In this document: positions 9,150 to 19,191 of the stretch, one piece after another | Layout of the letters: each line of letters starts with the position of its first letter | Numbering within the stretch: the first letter of the stretch is position 1 | Source of the DNA: Streptococcus plurextorum DSM 22810 | GTDB lineage: Bacteria > Bacillota > Bacilli > Lactobacillales > Streptococcaceae | Assembly (NCBI RefSeq): GCF_000423745.1 | Contig: NZ_AUIO01000010.1 | Coordinates: 1 to 64,000 of the forward strand | Direction: 5' to 3' | Length of the DNA stretch: 64,000 nt | Translations under genes and position numbers: made by a program | Notes under the pieces: generated by a model | Told to the model about the DNA's origin: nothing | The model's database searches: none | Seen by the model: only the letters and a program-made list of their open reading frames with translations

Positions 9150-9692
9150 TTATTTAGCAAAAGGCATTCCAAGGCCTTTAAGAAGTTCGCGTCCTTCTTC
9201 GTCTGTGTTAGCAGTTGTAACGATTACGATATCAAGACCGCGTACTTTATCAACATCATCAAAGTTGATTTCAGGGAAGATCAATTGCTCTTTCACACCA
9301 AGCGTGTAGTTTCCGCGTCCATCAAATGATTTTGTTGGAACACCGTGGAAGTCACGAACACGTGGAAGTGAAACAGTAACCAATTTGTCCAAGAATTCGT
9401 ACATACGCTCACCACGAAGGGTAACTTTTGCACCGATCGCAACACCTTCACGAAGACGGAAGCCGGCGATTGATTTCTTAGCTTTAGTGATAAGTGGTTT
9501 TTGACCTGAGATAAGTGCCAATTCAGCGGCAGCTTTTTCCAAAGTCTTAGCGTTTGATACAGCTTCACCAACACCCATGTTAAGAACGATCTTCTCAACT
9601 TTTGGCACAGCCATAACTGATGAGTAGTTGAATTTTTCTGTCAACGCAGGAACAACTTCTTTAGAATATTTTTCTTTTAAGCGATTTGCCAT
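9150..9692 (-). CDS. rplE: 50S ribosomal protein L5
   Basis: L5 (180 residues) binds 5S rRNA and contacts P-site tRNA and S13. The conserved [18 protein letters not shown] lies at about 32-49. [20 protein letters not shown] (about 68-87) and the C-terminal [20 protein letters not shown] are typical. Length and order are normal. Confidence 0.98.
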   Translation of the reverse strand: MANRLKEKYSKEVVPALTEKFNYSSVMAVPKVEKIVLNMGVGEAVSNAKTLEKAAAELALISGQKPLITKAKKSIAGFRLREGVAIGAKVTLRGERMYEFLDKLVTVSLPRVRDFHGVPTKSFDGRGNYTLGVKEQLIFPEINFDDVDKVRGLDIVIVTTANTDEEGRELLKGLGMPFAK

Positions 9693-9715
9693 GTTACTTC
9701 TCCTTTCCTTCGTGA

Positions 9716-10021
9716 TTAATCAAGCACTTCGCCTGATTTTTTGTTGTAACGAACTTTTTTGCCGTCAACAAACTTGTAACCAACACGACCAGCTACACCA
9801 TTTTTATCAAGAACTTGAACGTTTGATACGTGGATTGCTGCTTCTTTTTCAACGATAGCACCTTGAGGGTGTTCGCTGTTTGGTTTTTGGTGTTTCTTAA
9901 CAAGAGCTACACCTTCTACAACAACTTTGTTAACTTTTGGAAGTGCTTTAAGAACAACTGCTTCAGTGCCTTTGTCCTTACCTGCAATAACGCGAACTTT
10001 GTCGCCTTTTTTTACAAACAT
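9716..10021 (-). CDS. rplX: 50S ribosomal protein L24
   Basis: L24 (101 residues) starts large-subunit assembly at the 5' domain of 23S rRNA. The KOW motif [20 protein letters not shown] (3-22) is intact. The C-terminal [20 protein letters not shown] is typical. It lies between rplN and rplE. Confidence 0.98.
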   Translation of the reverse strand: MFVKKGDKVRVIAGKDKGTEAVVLKALPKVNKVVVEGVALVKKHQKPNSEHPQGAIVEKEAAIHVSNVQVLDKNGVAGRVGYKFVDGKKVRYNKKSGEVLD

Positions 10022-10093
10022 GATTTTCTCCTGTATATTTCTTACGCCCCTAAGGGCACCCTAGAATAATCTAGGGGACTCGTTTGTTTTTGA

Positions 10094-10462
10094 TTAAAGA
10101 ACTTCTGGTGCAAGTGACACGATCTTCATGAAACCACCGTCACGCAATTCACGTGCAACAGGGCCGAAGATACGTGTTCCGCGAGGGTTTTTATCTTCAC
10201 GGATGATAACTGCAGCATTATCGTCAAATTTGATGTATGAACCGTCTGGACGGCGCGCACCAGTTTTTGTACGTACGACAACAGCTTTTACAACGTCACC
10301 TTTTTTAACTGCTCCACCAGGAGTAGCTTGTTTGACAGAAGCAACGATGATGTCACCGATGTTAGCGAATTTACGTCCTGAACCACCAAGTACTTTGATA
10401 GTAAGGATTTCACGGGCACCGCTATTATCAGCAACTTTCAAGCGAGTTTCTTGTTGAATCAT
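10094..10462 (-). CDS. rplN: 50S ribosomal protein L14
   Basis: L14 (122 residues) lies at the subunit interface and forms a bridge to 16S r[23 protein letters not shown] is the universal N-terminus, and [20 protein letters not shown] near the end is conserved. It follows rpsQ by 24 bases. Confidence 0.98.
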   Translation of the reverse strand: MIQQETRLKVADNSGAREILTIKVLGGSGRKFANIGDIIVASVKQATPGGAVKKGDVVKAVVVRTKTGARRPDGSYIKFDDNAAVIIREDKNPRGTRIFGPVARELRDGGFMKIVSLAPEVL

Positions 10463-10486
10463 TCCAATATTCTCCTTTTAGTGTGA

Positions 10487-10747
10487 TTAGATAATAACAG
10501 CTTCTTCCACAACTTCTACAAGACGGAAACGTTTTGTAGCTGAAAGTGGACGAGTTTCCATGATACGAACGATATCGCCTTCTTTAGCAACGTTGTTTTC
10601 ATCATGTGCTTTGTATTTTTTAGAATAGTTGATACGTTTACCATAGACTGGGTGGTTACGCTTTGTCTCAACTATAACAGTGATTGTTTTATCCATCTTG
10701 TCAGATACTACGCGTCCAACAAGTGTTTTACGTTGATTACGTTCCAT
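10487..10747 (-). CDS. rpsQ: 30S ribosomal protein S17
   Basis: S17 (86 residues) is an OB-fold protein that binds the 5' domain of 16S rRNA early in assembly. It contains [19 protein letters not shown] and the conserved [20 protein letters not shown]. It lies between rpmC and rplN. Confidence 0.98.
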   Translation of the reverse strand: MERNQRKTLVGRVVSDKMDKTITVIVETKRNHPVYGKRINYSKKYKAHDENNVAKEGDIVRIMETRPLSATKRFRLVEVVEEAVII

Positions 10748-10773
10748 ATTTGAATTTCTCCTTTCCCAATCTA

Positions 10774-10980
10774 TTATTTAAGTTCAGATTGCACTGTTTT
10801 AACACGTGCAATTTGTTTTTTCACTTCGTTCAAACGAGCTGTTTGGTCAAGTTGACCTGCAGCAGCTTGGAAACGAAGTTCAAAGAGTTCTTTTTTAAGT
10901 TCGTTTTCTTTTTTCGCAAGCTCTTCTTGAGACAAGCCACGAAGCTCTTCAACAAACTTTTTGATTTCTTCAAGTTTCAT
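10774..10980 (-). CDS. rpmC: 50S ribosomal protein L29
   Basis: L29 (68 residues) is a small helical protein at the exit tunnel rim and part of the docking site for trigger factor and SRP. The pattern [20 protein letters not shown] and [17 protein letters not shown] is typical. It is 9 bases downstream of rplP. Confidence 0.97.
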   Translation of the reverse strand: MKLEEIKKFVEELRGLSQEELAKKENELKKELFELRFQAAAGQLDQTARLNEVKKQIARVKTVQSELK

Positions 10981-10989
10981 GTCTTCTCC

Positions 10990-11403
10990 TTATTCTGCTT
11001 CACGTTTTACGAATTTAACTTTAACTGGTAATTTGTGGCCAGCAAGGCGGAAAGCTTCACGTGCAATTTCTTCAGAAACGCCAGCAACTTCAAACATTAC
11101 TTTACCACGTTTTACTGGTGCAACCCAACCTTCAGGTGCCCCTTTACCAGAACCCATACGTACCCCGATAGCTTTAGCGGTGTATGATTTGTGTGGGAAG
11201 ATTTTAATCCAAACTTTACCACCACGTTTCATATAACGCGTCATAGCGATACGGGCAGCTTCGATTTGGCGGTTAGTGATCCATGAGCTAGTTGTCGCTT
11301 GAAGACCGTATTCACCGAAGTCTACTTGTTTTCCACCTTTTGCTTCACCGCGCATTTTTCCACGGAATTCACGACGGTGTTTTACACGTTTAGGTACTAA
11401 CAT
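10990..11403 (-). CDS. rplP: 50S ribosomal protein L16
   Basis: L16 (137 residues) lies near the A-site tRNA elbow. [20 protein letters not shown] is the standard N-terminus. The arginine-rich loop near residue 80 (about [20 protein letters not shown]) corresponds to the hydroxylated or drug-contacting loop in other species. It overlaps no neighbour and follows rpsC by 3 bases. Confidence 0.98.
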   Translation of the reverse strand: MLVPKRVKHRREFRGKMRGEAKGGKQVDFGEYGLQATTSSWITNRQIEAARIAMTRYMKRGGKVWIKIFPHKSYTAKAIGVRMGSGKGAPEGWVAPVKRGKVMFEVAGVSEEIAREAFRLAGHKLPVKVKFVKREAE

Positions 11404-11406
11404 GTG

Positions 11407-12060
11407 TTATTTACCTCCCTTAGTGTTTTTACGAGCTGGAAGAACTTCACCACGGTAAATCCAAACTTTAACACCGAGTTTACCATATGTAGTGTCTGCT
11501 TCTTCCCAAGCATAATCGATATCTGCACGAAGTGTGTGAAGTGGAACAGTTCCTTCTGAGTAGCCTTCTGCACGAGCGATATCTGCACCGTTCAAACGAC
11601 CAGATACTTGAGTTTTGATTCCTTTAGCACCTGCACGCATTGTACGTTGGATAGCTTGTTTTTGAGCACGACGGAAAGCCACACGTGCTTCAAGTTGTTT
11701 AGCAATTGATTGACCAACAAGATGTGCATCAAGATCTGGTTGTTTGATTTCGATGATGTTGATGTGTACTTGCTTACCAGTCAATTTATTCAATTTAGCG
11801 CGCAATACGTCAACGTTAGCTCCACCTTTACCGATAACCATACCTGGTTTTGCAGTGTGAAGAGAAACGATTACTTTGTTTACTGCACGTTCGATTTCAA
11901 TAGTTGAAACTGAAGCTTCAGCCAACTCTGTATTGATGAATTTGCGGATTGCAAGATCTTCATGAAGGTAATCCGCGTATTCTTTTTCAGCATACCATTT
12001 TGCATCCCAATCACGAATGATTCCGACGCGCATACCAATTGGATGTACTTTTTGACCCAC
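11407..12060 (-). CDS. rpsC: 30S ribosomal protein S3
   Basis: S3 (217 residues) lines the mRNA entry tunnel and has helicase-related activity with S4 and S5. The KH domain carries [18 protein letters not shown] (about 74-91). The C-terminal domain contains [20 protein letters not shown]. It lies between rplV and rplP. Confidence 0.98.
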   Translation of the reverse strand: MGQKVHPIGMRVGIIRDWDAKWYAEKEYADYLHEDLAIRKFINTELAEASVSTIEIERAVNKVIVSLHTAKPGMVIGKGGANVDVLRAKLNKLTGKQVHINIIEIKQPDLDAHLVGQSIAKQLEARVAFRRAQKQAIQRTMRAGAKGIKTQVSGRLNGADIARAEGYSEGTVPLHTLRADIDYAWEEADTTYGKLGVKVWIYRGEVLPARKNTKGGK

Positions 12061-12072
12061 GATTTTACCTCC

Positions 12073-12417
12073 TTATTTTTCTGACACAACCACTGTGATG
12101 TGTGTTGTGCGTTTGTTAATTGGCGAAGCTGAACCTTTCGCACGTGGACGGAAACGTTTCATCGTTGGTCCTTCGTTTGCGAATGTTTCAGATACTACCA
12201 AGTTTGCTTTTTCCAAACCAAAGTTATTTTCTGCGTTAGCGATTGCTGAGTTAAGAACTTTCTCAACTTCGCCAGCAGCTTTGTTTGGCATGAATTTCAA
12301 TGTTGCGATTGCGTCAGCAACTTTCTTACCACGGATAAGATCAAGAACAAGACGTGTTTTACGAGGTGAAACACGCACTGTACGAGCCATTGCTTTAGCT
12401 GAAGTAATTTCTGCCAT
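12073..12417 (-). CDS. rplV: 50S ribosomal protein L22
   Basis: L22 (114 residues) has a beta-hairpin lining the exit tunnel where macrolides bind. The hairpin segment [20 protein letters not shown] (about 91-110) looks standard, with no insertion of the type linked to macrolide resistance. It follows rpsS by 17 bases. Confidence 0.98.
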   Translation of the reverse strand: MAEITSAKAMARTVRVSPRKTRLVLDLIRGKKVADAIATLKFMPNKAAGEVEKVLNSAIANAENNFGLEKANLVVSETFANEGPTMKRFRPRAKGSASPINKRTTHITVVVSEK

Positions 12418-12434
12418 TGTGTTTTCCTCCTAAA

Positions 12435-12716
12435 TTATTTACGACGAGTTTTCTTGTCGTCTGCTGCGTGACCTTTGTAAGTACGAGTTGGCGCAAATTC
12501 ACCAAGCTTGTGACCTACCATGTCTTCTTGGATGTAAACAGGTACGTGTTTACGTCCATCATAAACTGCGATTGTGTAACCGATGAAACTTGGGAAAATC
12601 GTTGAACGACGTGACCAAGTTTTAATAACTTTTTTCTTTTCGTCGTTAGCTTGAGCTTCAACTTTTTTCATCAAATGCTCATCGACGAAAGGTCCTTTTT
12701 TAAGACTACGTCCCAT
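12435..12716 (-). CDS. rpsS: 30S ribosomal protein S19
   Basis: S19 (93 residues) forms a head complex with S13. The start at 12716 gives [20 protein letters not shown], with AAAGGAG upstream. An in-frame start at 12749 would add 11 unrelated residues. [20 protein letters not shown] and the basic tail match the family. Confidence 0.97.
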
Positions 12717-12803
12717 TAGTAGTTTTTCTCCTTTAAAATGTTGTACCACAACGGCTTGCCAGCGAAGCTGGCTACCGAGTTGGCGGAATATTAAGCAGCT
12801 AAA

Positions 12804-13637
12804 TTATTTTTGATTACGACGACGAACGATGAGTTTGTCTGATTTAGCTTTTTTATTGCGTGTTTTAAGACCAAGCGCAGGTTTACCCCATGGAGTAGAT
12901 GGCGCTTTACGACCAACTGGTGCTTTACCTTCACCACCACCGTGCGGGTGATCGTTAGGGTTCATTACAGAACCGCGAACTGTTGGACGGATACCCTTCC
13001 AACGGCTACGACCTGCTTTACCAATGTTGACAAGAGATTGTTGTTCGTTACCAACTGTACCAACAGTTGCACGGCAAGTCCCAAGAATCATACGAACCTC
13101 GCCTGATTGAAGACGAACAAGAACATATTTACCTTCTTGGCCAAGAACCTGTGCAGATGCACCAGCAGCACGAACCAACTCACCACCGCGACCTGGTTTC
13201 AACTCAATGTTGTGAACCACAGTACCGACTGGAATGTTAGCAAGCGGAAGCGCGTTACCAACTTTGATATCAGCATCTGGACCTGAAACGATGCGTTGAC
13301 CAACTTCAAGACCTTTTGGTGCGATGATGTACGCTTTAACACCGTCAGTGTAGTGTACAAGAGCAATGTTTGCTGTACGGTTTGGATCGTACTCAATCGT
13401 TTTAACAACCGCTTCAACACCGTCTTTGTTACGTTTGAAATCAATCAAACGATAGAAACGTTTGTGTCCACCACCATGATGACGAACAGTAATGCGACCA
13501 TTGTTGTTACGACCAGCTTTTTTCTTCAAAGAAACAAGCAATGATTTCTCAGGCGTGCTTGTTGTTAGCTCTTCGAAATCCAAAGAAGTCATGTTACGAC
13601 GGCCATTTGTCGTTGGTTTATAAACTTTAATACCCAC
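12804..13637 (-). CDS. rplB: 50S ribosomal protein L2
   Basis: L2 (277 residues) is needed for subunit association and peptidyl transfer. The RNA-binding domain and the C-terminal [20 protein letters not shown], with the catalytic-centre histidine, are intact. The gene lies between rplW and rpsS, with 87 bases separating it from rpsS. Confidence 0.98.
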   Translation of the reverse strand: MGIKVYKPTTNGRRNMTSLDFEELTTSTPEKSLLVSLKKKAGRNNNGRITVRHHGGGHKRFYRLIDFKRNKDGVEAVVKTIEYDPNRTANIALVHYTDGVKAYIIAPKGLEVGQRIVSGPDADIKVGNALPLANIPVGTVVHNIELKPGRGGELVRAAGASAQVLGQEGKYVLVRLQSGEVRMILGTCRATVGTVGNEQQSLVNIGKAGRSRWKGIRPTVRGSVMNPNDHPHGGGEGKAPVGRKAPSTPWGKPALGLKTRNKKAKSDKLIVRRRNQK

Positions 13638-13654
13638 GTTATTTCTCCTTTGTC

Positions 13655-13951
13655 TTATTCAGCTTCAGTTGCAAACAACTCGATTGCTTTAGAATCAGCT
13701 GTAAGAGTGATGATAGCTTTTTTAGTTTTTGAAGTGTAGCCCACATAACGACCAACACGTTTTTGTTTTGGTTTAGCTGTTACAGTGTTTACGCTTGCAA
13801 CTTTAACGCCTTCAAACGCAGCTTCTACAGCTTGTTTGATAAGGAGTTTGTGCGCACGTGTGTCAACTTCAAAAGTGTATTTACCTGCTTCAAGAGCAAC
13901 CATTGATTTCTCAGTGATAACAGGTTTTTTGATTACGTCGTACAAATTCAT
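13655..13951 (-). CDS. rplW: 50S ribosomal protein L23
   Basis: L23 (98 residues) is at the exit tunnel and is the main dock for trigger factor and SRP. It begins [20 protein letters not shown]. Its start codon shares one base with the rplD stop (TAATG), so translation is probably coupled. Confidence 0.98.
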   Translation of the reverse strand: MNLYDVIKKPVITEKSMVALEAGKYTFEVDTRAHKLLIKQAVEAAFEGVKVASVNTVTAKPKQKRVGRYVGYTSKTKKAIITLTADSKAIELFATEAE

Positions 13952-14574
13952 TATGCAAGAACCTCCTCGATTGTAGAGATTGCTTCTTTAGTAACAAGAA
14001 GTTTGTCTGCGTTTACGATATCAAGAACACTTGCAGTTGCTGCAGTTGCAACAGTTACGTTTGGAAGGTTACGTGCAGAAAGTGCTGCAAATTCGTTTCC
14101 TTCTTCAACAAGAACAAGTACTTTTGTATCGATGCTAAGTGCTGCAAGAACTTTTGCAAATTCAGCAGTTTTTGGTGCTGCAAATGAAAGAGCGTCAACA
14201 GCTACAAATTTATCCTCAGCAACTTTTGCTGAATAAACTGATTTCAAAGCAAGGCGACGAACTTTTTGTGGAAGTTTGTAGCCATATGAACGTGGAGTTG
14301 GCCCAAAGACAACACCACCACCACGCCATTGTGGTGAGCGGATAGAACCTTGACGAGCACGTCCAGTTCCTTTTTGGCGCCATGGTTTGCGACCACCACC
14401 TGATACCGCTGAACGGTTTTTAACCGCATGAGTACCTTGGCGAAGGCTAGCGCGTTGGCTGATGATCACATCAAAGACAACTGATTCGTTTGGTTCGATA
14501 CCGAAGATAGCATCGTTCAACTCAACAGAGCTAACTTCTTTACCAGTTTGGTCAAATAGTTTTACGTTTGCCAT
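13951..14574 (-). CDS. rplD: 50S ribosomal protein L4
   Basis: L4 (207 residues) has a loop reaching the exit tunnel. In E. coli it also represses the S10 operon. The extended loop contains [20 protein letters not shown] (about 57-76), the region where macrolide-resistance changes occur in other species. It looks wild type. It lies between rplC and rplW. Confidence 0.98.
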   Translation of the reverse strand: MANVKLFDQTGKEVSSVELNDAIFGIEPNESVVFDVIISQRASLRQGTHAVKNRSAVSGGGRKPWRQKGTGRARQGSIRSPQWRGGGVVFGPTPRSYGYKLPQKVRRLALKSVYSAKVAEDKFVAVDALSFAAPKTAEFAKVLAALSIDTKVLVLVEEGNEFAALSARNLPNVTVATAATASVLDIVNADKLLVTKEAISTIEEVLA

Positions 14575-14598
14575 GTTAACTGATTTCCCCTTTCCTTA

Positions 14599-15225
14599 TT
14601 ATTTAGCAGCTTTTACTGCTGATTTGATAGTGATAAGAGATTTCTTAGCACCTGGTACGTTACCTTTGATAAGGATAACGTTTTTCTCTGGAATAACTTG
14701 AACGATTTCAAGATTTTGAATCGTCACACGGTTGCCACCCATACGTCCAGCAAGGTTTTTCCCTTTAAATACACGGTTAGGTGCAACAGGTCCCATAGAA
14801 CCTGGACGACGGTGGTAACGAGAACCGTGAGCCATTGGCCCGCGAGATTGTCCGTGGCGTTTGATAACACCTTGGAAACCTTTACCTTTAGTTGTTCCAG
14901 TAACATCAACGATATCGCCAGCCGCGAAAGTATCAACTGTGATTTCAGCGCCCACTTCCAAGCCTTCGATATTTTTGAATTCACGGATGAAGCGCTTAGG
15001 AGCAGTGTTCGCTTTTGCGACATGGCCTTTGGCAGGTTTGTTACTCAACACTTCACGTTTGTCATCAAAACCAACTTGAGTCGCAGCATAACCATCTGTC
15101 TCAACAGTTTTCACTTGCAACACAACGTTTGGAGTCGCTTCGATGACAGTTACAGGGATAAATTCACCGTTTTCAGTGAAGATTTGAGTCATTCCCACTT
15201 TTTTCCCTAAGATTCCTTTTGTCAT
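14599..15225 (-). CDS. rplC: 50S ribosomal protein L3
   Basis: L3 (208 residues) nucleates large-subunit assembly and has a loop near the peptidyl transferase centre. It starts [20 protein letters not shown]. The central [20 protein letters not shown] is the conserved loop. It follows rpsJ by about 108 bases. Confidence 0.98.
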   Translation of the reverse strand: MTKGILGKKVGMTQIFTENGEFIPVTVIEATPNVVLQVKTVETDGYAATQVGFDDKREVLSNKPAKGHVAKANTAPKRFIREFKNIEGLEVGAEITVDTFAAGDIVDVTGTTKGKGFQGVIKRHGQSRGPMAHGSRYHRRPGSMGPVAPNRVFKGKNLAGRMGGNRVTIQNLEIVQVIPEKNVILIKGNVPGAKKSLITIKSAVKAAK

Positions 15226-15333
15226 GAGAAAATATTTCCTTTTCTGATTATTTTGTTTTTCAAAAAGTTTTTAATGAGCGTTTTTCATGCTCAAAAAAGT
15301 TTTTAAGGAGCGTTTTTTGTGCTCCGAAATCAA

Positions 15334-15642
15334 TTAAAGTTTGATTTCGACGTTTACACCACTTGGCAAATCAAGTTTCATCAACGCATCAACGGTTTTT
15401 TGTGTTGGATTGATGATGTCGATAAGACGTTTGTGTGTACGCATTTCAAATTGCTCGCGAGAATCTTTATATTTGTGAGTCGCACGGATAATTGTGTAGA
15501 GGCTACGCTCAGTCGGAAGTGGAACTGGTCCAGCAACTGTTGCACCTGTACGAGTTGCAGATTCTACGATTTTTGCAGCAGCTGTGTCAAGTGTACGGTG
15601 CTCGTACGCTTTCAAGCGGATGCGGATTTTTTTGTTTGCCAT
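15334..15642 (-). CDS. rpsJ: 30S ribosomal protein S10
   Basis: S10 (102 residues) sits in the 30S head and also partners NusB in antitermination. [20 protein letters not shown] is the family start, with AAAAGGAG upstream. It is the first gene of the superoperon, preceded by a promoter near 15780 and a structured leader of about 130 bases. Confidence 0.98.
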   Translation of the reverse strand: MANKKIRIRLKAYEHRTLDTAAAKIVESATRTGATVAGPVPLPTERSLYTIIRATHKYKDSREQFEMRTHKRLIDIINPTQKTVDALMKLDLPSGVNVEIKL

Positions 15643-15772
15643 CTTTTTCTCCTTTTCGTCTATTTAAAATAATAGGCTAGCTCTTCAAGAAAACCGACTC
15701 GCGTTGCGTGGCAATGCAACCGTGCGTGTCGCAACCTCTTGCGTCAAAGCTAAAGCTGTTTTTATACAGCAC
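15643..15772 (-). promoter_or_regulatory. S10 operon leader with hairpin
   Basis: Between the inferred transcription start and rpsJ lies an RNA in which GTTGCG and CGCAAC (plus strand about 15703-15735) pair around a GC-rich inner region. This could be a site for feedback by a ribosomal protein such as L4, as known for S10 operons elsewhere. That is inference. No T-run follows, so it is not an obvious attenuator. Confidence 0.45.
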
Positions 15773-15778
15773 CGTAAT

Positions 15779-15807
15779 AGTTTATCAAAAATCTCCTGCA
15801 CTTGCAA
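15779..15807 (-). promoter_or_regulatory. S10 superoperon promoter
   Basis: The minus strand reads -35 TTGCAA (15802-15807), a 17-base spacer, and -10 TAAACT (15779-15784) with an extended TGA just upstream. The predicted start near 15772 gives a 130-base leader to rpsJ. Confidence 0.75.
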
Positions 15808-15993
15808 GAGATTTGATAGCATTTTTTATATTTTTTAGAATTAATTTTGCATTCACTGCCCTAGCATGATTGGACTTTCTTTTTACTTATAGCAGCTAAT
15901 TGTAAAAAAATCTGAGTGACAGATGTGATACTATTTAAGATTATAGCCAGCCAAATCTCTGCCAACCGCAGTTGACTGTTCCATTTCTTATTT

Positions 15994-17253
15994 TTATCTT
16001 TTGCCATAAAACAAAGCCAGAAACCCTGCCCGAAAGACATTGTCCAGCACTGTCCCAATCCAAATGGCCGCAAAGCCCACATCTGTAAAGGAAAGCAGGA
16101 GATAGGCAACTAAAATCCGCACGCACCACATACCGATACTCGTCGCATAAAAAGGCAGCTTAGCATTGCCCAATCCCTGCCAGAGAGCTGTATAAATCAG
16201 GGTCCCTGCCGTAAAAGGCACACCAAGCAAAGAAAAGGTCAAAACTAGCATACTGGCCTGACTAGCTACCGCATCCTGCGTATAGAGGCCAATCAAGTGT
16301 GGACCTAGCAGATAGACGGTCACCGCCACACCGTACATAAAAATCAGGCTCAGGACCAGACTGGCTTTGCGGATACTATCGATTTTTTCGCTCTGCCCTT
16401 GGGCCTTGGCCGTTAGAATGACCGTTGCCGTTGCCAGTCCCAGAGCCGGCATATAGTTGAACTGGGTCAGGGTTTCACCTATGGCATTGCCCGCCAAAAC
16501 CGCCGTCCCCAAGCCTGTAATCAAGCCCACGACCACCACGTCTCCTGCCCGCATCATCAGCCGCTCGCCCGTCGCAGGCAGAGCCAAAGCCATGAGTTTG
16601 CGGTCCAAGTGAAGTGTTAGGGGCGGTAGGGAAATCCCCAAGGATCGCCAGAGGATGAGGCAAGCAATCAAGCGGGACAAAACGGTGCCGATTGCCACTC
16701 CTGCAATTCCCCAGTCCATGACAAATACCGCAAGAGCAGACAGGACAGCGTTGAGAAAATTAGACAGGAGGCTGATATACATAGGCAACTGTGTCCGACC
16801 AGTCGCCCGCAAAATAGCACCCAAGCTGGTCATGAGCCCGAGGAATAAAATGCCTCCACCGACTATAGCCAAGTAAAGCCCTCCTGCCTGTGCAACCGCA
16901 GGCTCTGTCCCCAGCAAACCAAGTAAGCTCTGGCCGAACACAATAGACAGCAGGCCCAAGATGCCACTCAGCAAGACTGTCAACTTCAAGGTTTCTCCAG
17001 TTGCTCTACTGATTCCCTCCTGGTCACCTTGACCAACAGCCTGGGCTAAAAGCGAGGCCACCGCAGCCGCCAAGGCAATGAAAATCGCCTGATAGATAGC
17101 CATGATATTGCTGGCAACTGACACACCCGACAAAGCGACCAAGCCCAGAAAGGCCACCAAGTAAGAATCCACCATGCCCATGACCATTTGAAGCATATTT
17201 TCCGCCATAGCTGGTAGGGCGATTTTTAATAAGTCTTTGTAGGTTTCTTTCAT
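15994..17253 (-). CDS. MATE family efflux transporter
   Basis: This 419-residue membrane protein probably exports drugs or metabolites in exchange for sodium or protons. Its closest features are those of the MATE family (DinF/NorM-like): about twelve hydrophobic segments in two related halves, and the N-terminal PAMAENMLQMVMGMVDSYLV typical of the first helix. The start at 17253 (MKETYKDLLK) has a GGAG ribosome binding site. An in-frame ATG at 17301 would overlap thrC and its terminator. It lies downstream of thrC in the same direction. The substrate cannot be read from sequence. Confidence 0.88.
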   Translation of the reverse strand: MKETYKDLLKIALPAMAENMLQMVMGMVDSYLVAFLGLVALSGVSVASNIMAIYQAIFIALAAAVASLLAQAVGQGDQEGISRATGETLKLTVLLSGILGLLSIVFGQSLLGLLGTEPAVAQAGGLYLAIVGGGILFLGLMTSLGAILRATGRTQLPMYISLLSNFLNAVLSALAVFVMDWGIAGVAIGTVLSRLIACLILWRSLGISLPPLTLHLDRKLMALALPATGERLMMRAGDVVVVGLITGLGTAVLAGNAIGETLTQFNYMPALGLATATVILTAKAQGQSEKIDSIRKASLVLSLIFMYGVAVTVYLLGPHLIGLYTQDAVASQASMLVLTFSLLGVPFTAGTLIYTALWQGLGNAKLPFYATSIGMWCVRILVAYLLLSFTDVGFAAIWIGTVLDNVFRAGFLALFYGKR

Positions 17254-17265
17254 CTTTCTCCAATT

Positions 17266-17285
17266 CAAAAGGGGCTTCCGCCCCT
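17266..17285 (-). terminator. thrC terminator
   Basis: AGGGGC (17270-17275) and GCCCCT (17280-17285) form a GC-rich hairpin with a four-base loop, ending in TTTT on the minus strand. It lies between the thrC stop and the MATE start. Partial read-through would feed the MATE gene. Confidence 0.75.
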
Positions 17286-17293
17286 CATTTCTA

Positions 17294-18778
17294 TTAAACA
17301 CCCAAGTATCGCTCTACTTCAGCCTGCATATCTGCAGCTGCAACAACGGTATTGTGGCGGACAGGTGCTGTTTCCAAGCCGTCCACAGCTGGTGGCAGGG
17401 CTACACCTGAAATTTCATGCAGTTTTGCTAGGGCTTCAAAGTCGGTCAAGCCTGACTGGCCTGTCACTGCTTCAACCGCAACCACTGGGAACTTGTATGG
17501 ACTGGCTGTAGAAGCAATCACTGTCGGAGTCTGGTCCCCTGTTTGCTCCATATACTGTTTATAGACAGCTGAGGCAACAGCCGTGTGTGGATCTTCAATG
17601 TAGTCTGACTCGTCATAGACCCGCTTGATTTCCGCAGCGGTTTCTTCTTCTGTTGCAAAGGCGGCAGCAAAGAGAGATAAGATGTCCGCGTCAGCTCCTT
17701 GAATGTCATACTGACCAGCTGTGTTCAAGGCATCCATGAGCTCAGCTGTTTTTGCAGCGTCATTGCCAAAGAGGTGGAAAATCAACCGCTCCAAGTTAGA
17801 GGACACCAAGATGTCCATGGACGGACTAGTTGTCACGCGGAAGGTGCGGTTCTTATCGTAAACGCCTGTCGAGAAGAAGTCGGTTAGGACATTGTTGTCG
17901 TTGGACGCACAGATGAGCTTGCCCACTGGCAGACCGATCTGCTTAGCGTAGTAAGCCGCCAAGATGTTACCGAAGTTGCCTGTCGGAACAGTGAAGTTGA
18001 CCTTGTCGCCCGCCGCAATCTCGCCAGTCTTGACTAGCTGAGCGTAGGCATAGACATAGTAAACAATCTGTGGCACCAAACGGCCGATATTCATGGAGTT
18101 GGCAGATGAAAACTGGAGTTTCTTAGCCGCCAACTTGGCACGAAGAGCCTCATCATTGAACATATGCTTGACATTTGTCTGAGCATCGTCAAAGTTTCCG
18201 TCAATAGCTACCACGTGCGTATTGGCACCTGTCTGCGTAGTCATCTGCAATTCCTGGACCTTAGACACCCCGTCGCGTGGGTAGAAAACGATGATTTGCG
18301 TACCAGGAACGTCCGCAAAGCCAGCCATAGCCGCCTTACCTGTATCGCCTGAAGTCGCGGTCAAGATGACAATCTCGTTTTCCAAACCGTGTTTTTTAGC
18401 AGCAGTCGTCATCAAGTAAGGCAGGATGGACAGAGCCATATCCTTGAAGGCAATGGTTGAGCCTCGGAAGAGCTCCAAGTTGTACTGACCCTTTAGCTTA
18501 ACCACTGGGGCAATAACTGGCGTGTCAAACTTGCTGTCGTAGGCATTGTTGATACAGTAGTCCAGCTCATCTGCCGTGAAATCGTCCAAGAAAGCCGACA
18601 AAATCAGCTTGGCAACTTCTTGATAAGAAGCATCTTTGAGGACAGAAAAATCCAAGTCAACTACTGGAATAGCAATCGGTGTAAACAAACCACCGTCAGT
18701 CGCCAAGCCCTGTAAAATCGCCTGACTAGCCGATACCGTATTTTTTGCATCACGTGTTGATTGATAAACTAGTGTCAT
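17294..18778 (-). CDS. thrC: Threonine synthase
   Basis: This PLP enzyme converts O-phosphohomoserine to threonine. At 494 residues it is the long form found in streptococci, fungi and enterobacteria. It begins MTLVYQSTRDAKNTVSASQA. The PLP lysine lies in GSTIAFKDMALSILPYL (about 110-126), and TSGDTGKAAMAGFAD (about 152-166) matches the phosphate-binding loop. thrA and thrB are not in the window. It has its own promoter and terminator. Confidence 0.95.
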   Translation of the reverse strand: MTLVYQSTRDAKNTVSASQAILQGLATDGGLFTPIAIPVVDLDFSVLKDASYQEVAKLILSAFLDDFTADELDYCINNAYDSKFDTPVIAPVVKLKGQYNLELFRGSTIAFKDMALSILPYLMTTAAKKHGLENEIVILTATSGDTGKAAMAGFADVPGTQIIVFYPRDGVSKVQELQMTTQTGANTHVVAIDGNFDDAQTNVKHMFNDEALRAKLAAKKLQFSSANSMNIGRLVPQIVYYVYAYAQLVKTGEIAAGDKVNFTVPTGNFGNILAAYYAKQIGLPVGKLICASNDNNVLTDFFSTGVYDKNRTFRVTTSPSMDILVSSNLERLIFHLFGNDAAKTAELMDALNTAGQYDIQGADADILSLFAAAFATEEETAAEIKRVYDESDYIEDPHTAVASAVYKQYMEQTGDQTPTVIASTASPYKFPVVAVEAVTGQSGLTDFEALAKLHEISGVALPPAVDGLETAPVRHNTVVAAADMQAEVERYLGV

Positions 18779-18807
18779 AATATTCCCCGTAAAAATCTAT
18801 TTTTTCT

Positions 18808-18816
18808 ATTCTACCA
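18808..18816 (-). promoter_or_regulatory. thrC promoter, extended -10
   Basis: On the minus strand TGGTAGAAT (18808-18816) is an extended -10 element about 30 bases upstream of the thrC ATG. The matching -35 is weak (TGTCAA or GTCAAT). Confidence 0.5.
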
Positions 18817-18922
18817 TAAAACCCACCTAAATTGACAGAAAATTGGCAAGATAGACTAGAAAAGTCAGATTTTTAAAATAACCTTTGACTTATCCGCTCT
18901 TGCCATTTAAATATTTACACAC

Positions 18923-18955
18923 AAAAACACCAACCTACTCACGTAAGCTGGTGTT
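18923..18955 (-). terminator. Intrinsic terminator downstream of adhE
   Basis: Positions 18926-18938 and 18943-18955 form a 13-base-pair stem (two G-U pairs) with a four-base loop, followed on the minus strand by five Ts. It lies 240 bases after the adhE stop and is the first good terminator there. Confidence 0.75.
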
Positions 18956-19191
18956 TGAGAAAGTTTTGGAGGCTATTCCAATTGTTTATACAAGGATTGT
19001 TAAAAAACGCTTTTCTATACAATCCTAGATAGATTATTGTAATCATTCTAATCCTAAGTCGTTCTAGACAGATTGACGAAGGTAAATCCTAGCTCATCAA
19101 GGGATGATTTTCTAAATGAGGCGAGGCAAAGCGACGCAGGCATAACTGAAGTTAGGCAAGGAGCTTTAACGACGGATCATGACGAAAATCA
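18956..19191 (-). other. adhE 3' region with short repeats, no gene seen
   Basis: No protein gene is visible. AGGATTGT (18993-19000) and ACAATCCT (19019-19026) form a perfect inverted repeat. AATCCTA occurs three times between 19021 and 19094, and CTAGATAGATT is echoed by CTAGACAGATT. The nature of these repeats is unknown. Confidence 0.4.

Noticed and set aside
9394..9401. SigX-like box AATTCGTA
   Set aside because: Lies inside rplE coding sequence and differs at one position; chance match.
17254..17301. Longer N-terminus for the MATE transporter
   Set aside because: It would overlap the thrC stop and its terminator hairpin; the ATG at 17253 has a good ribosome binding site.
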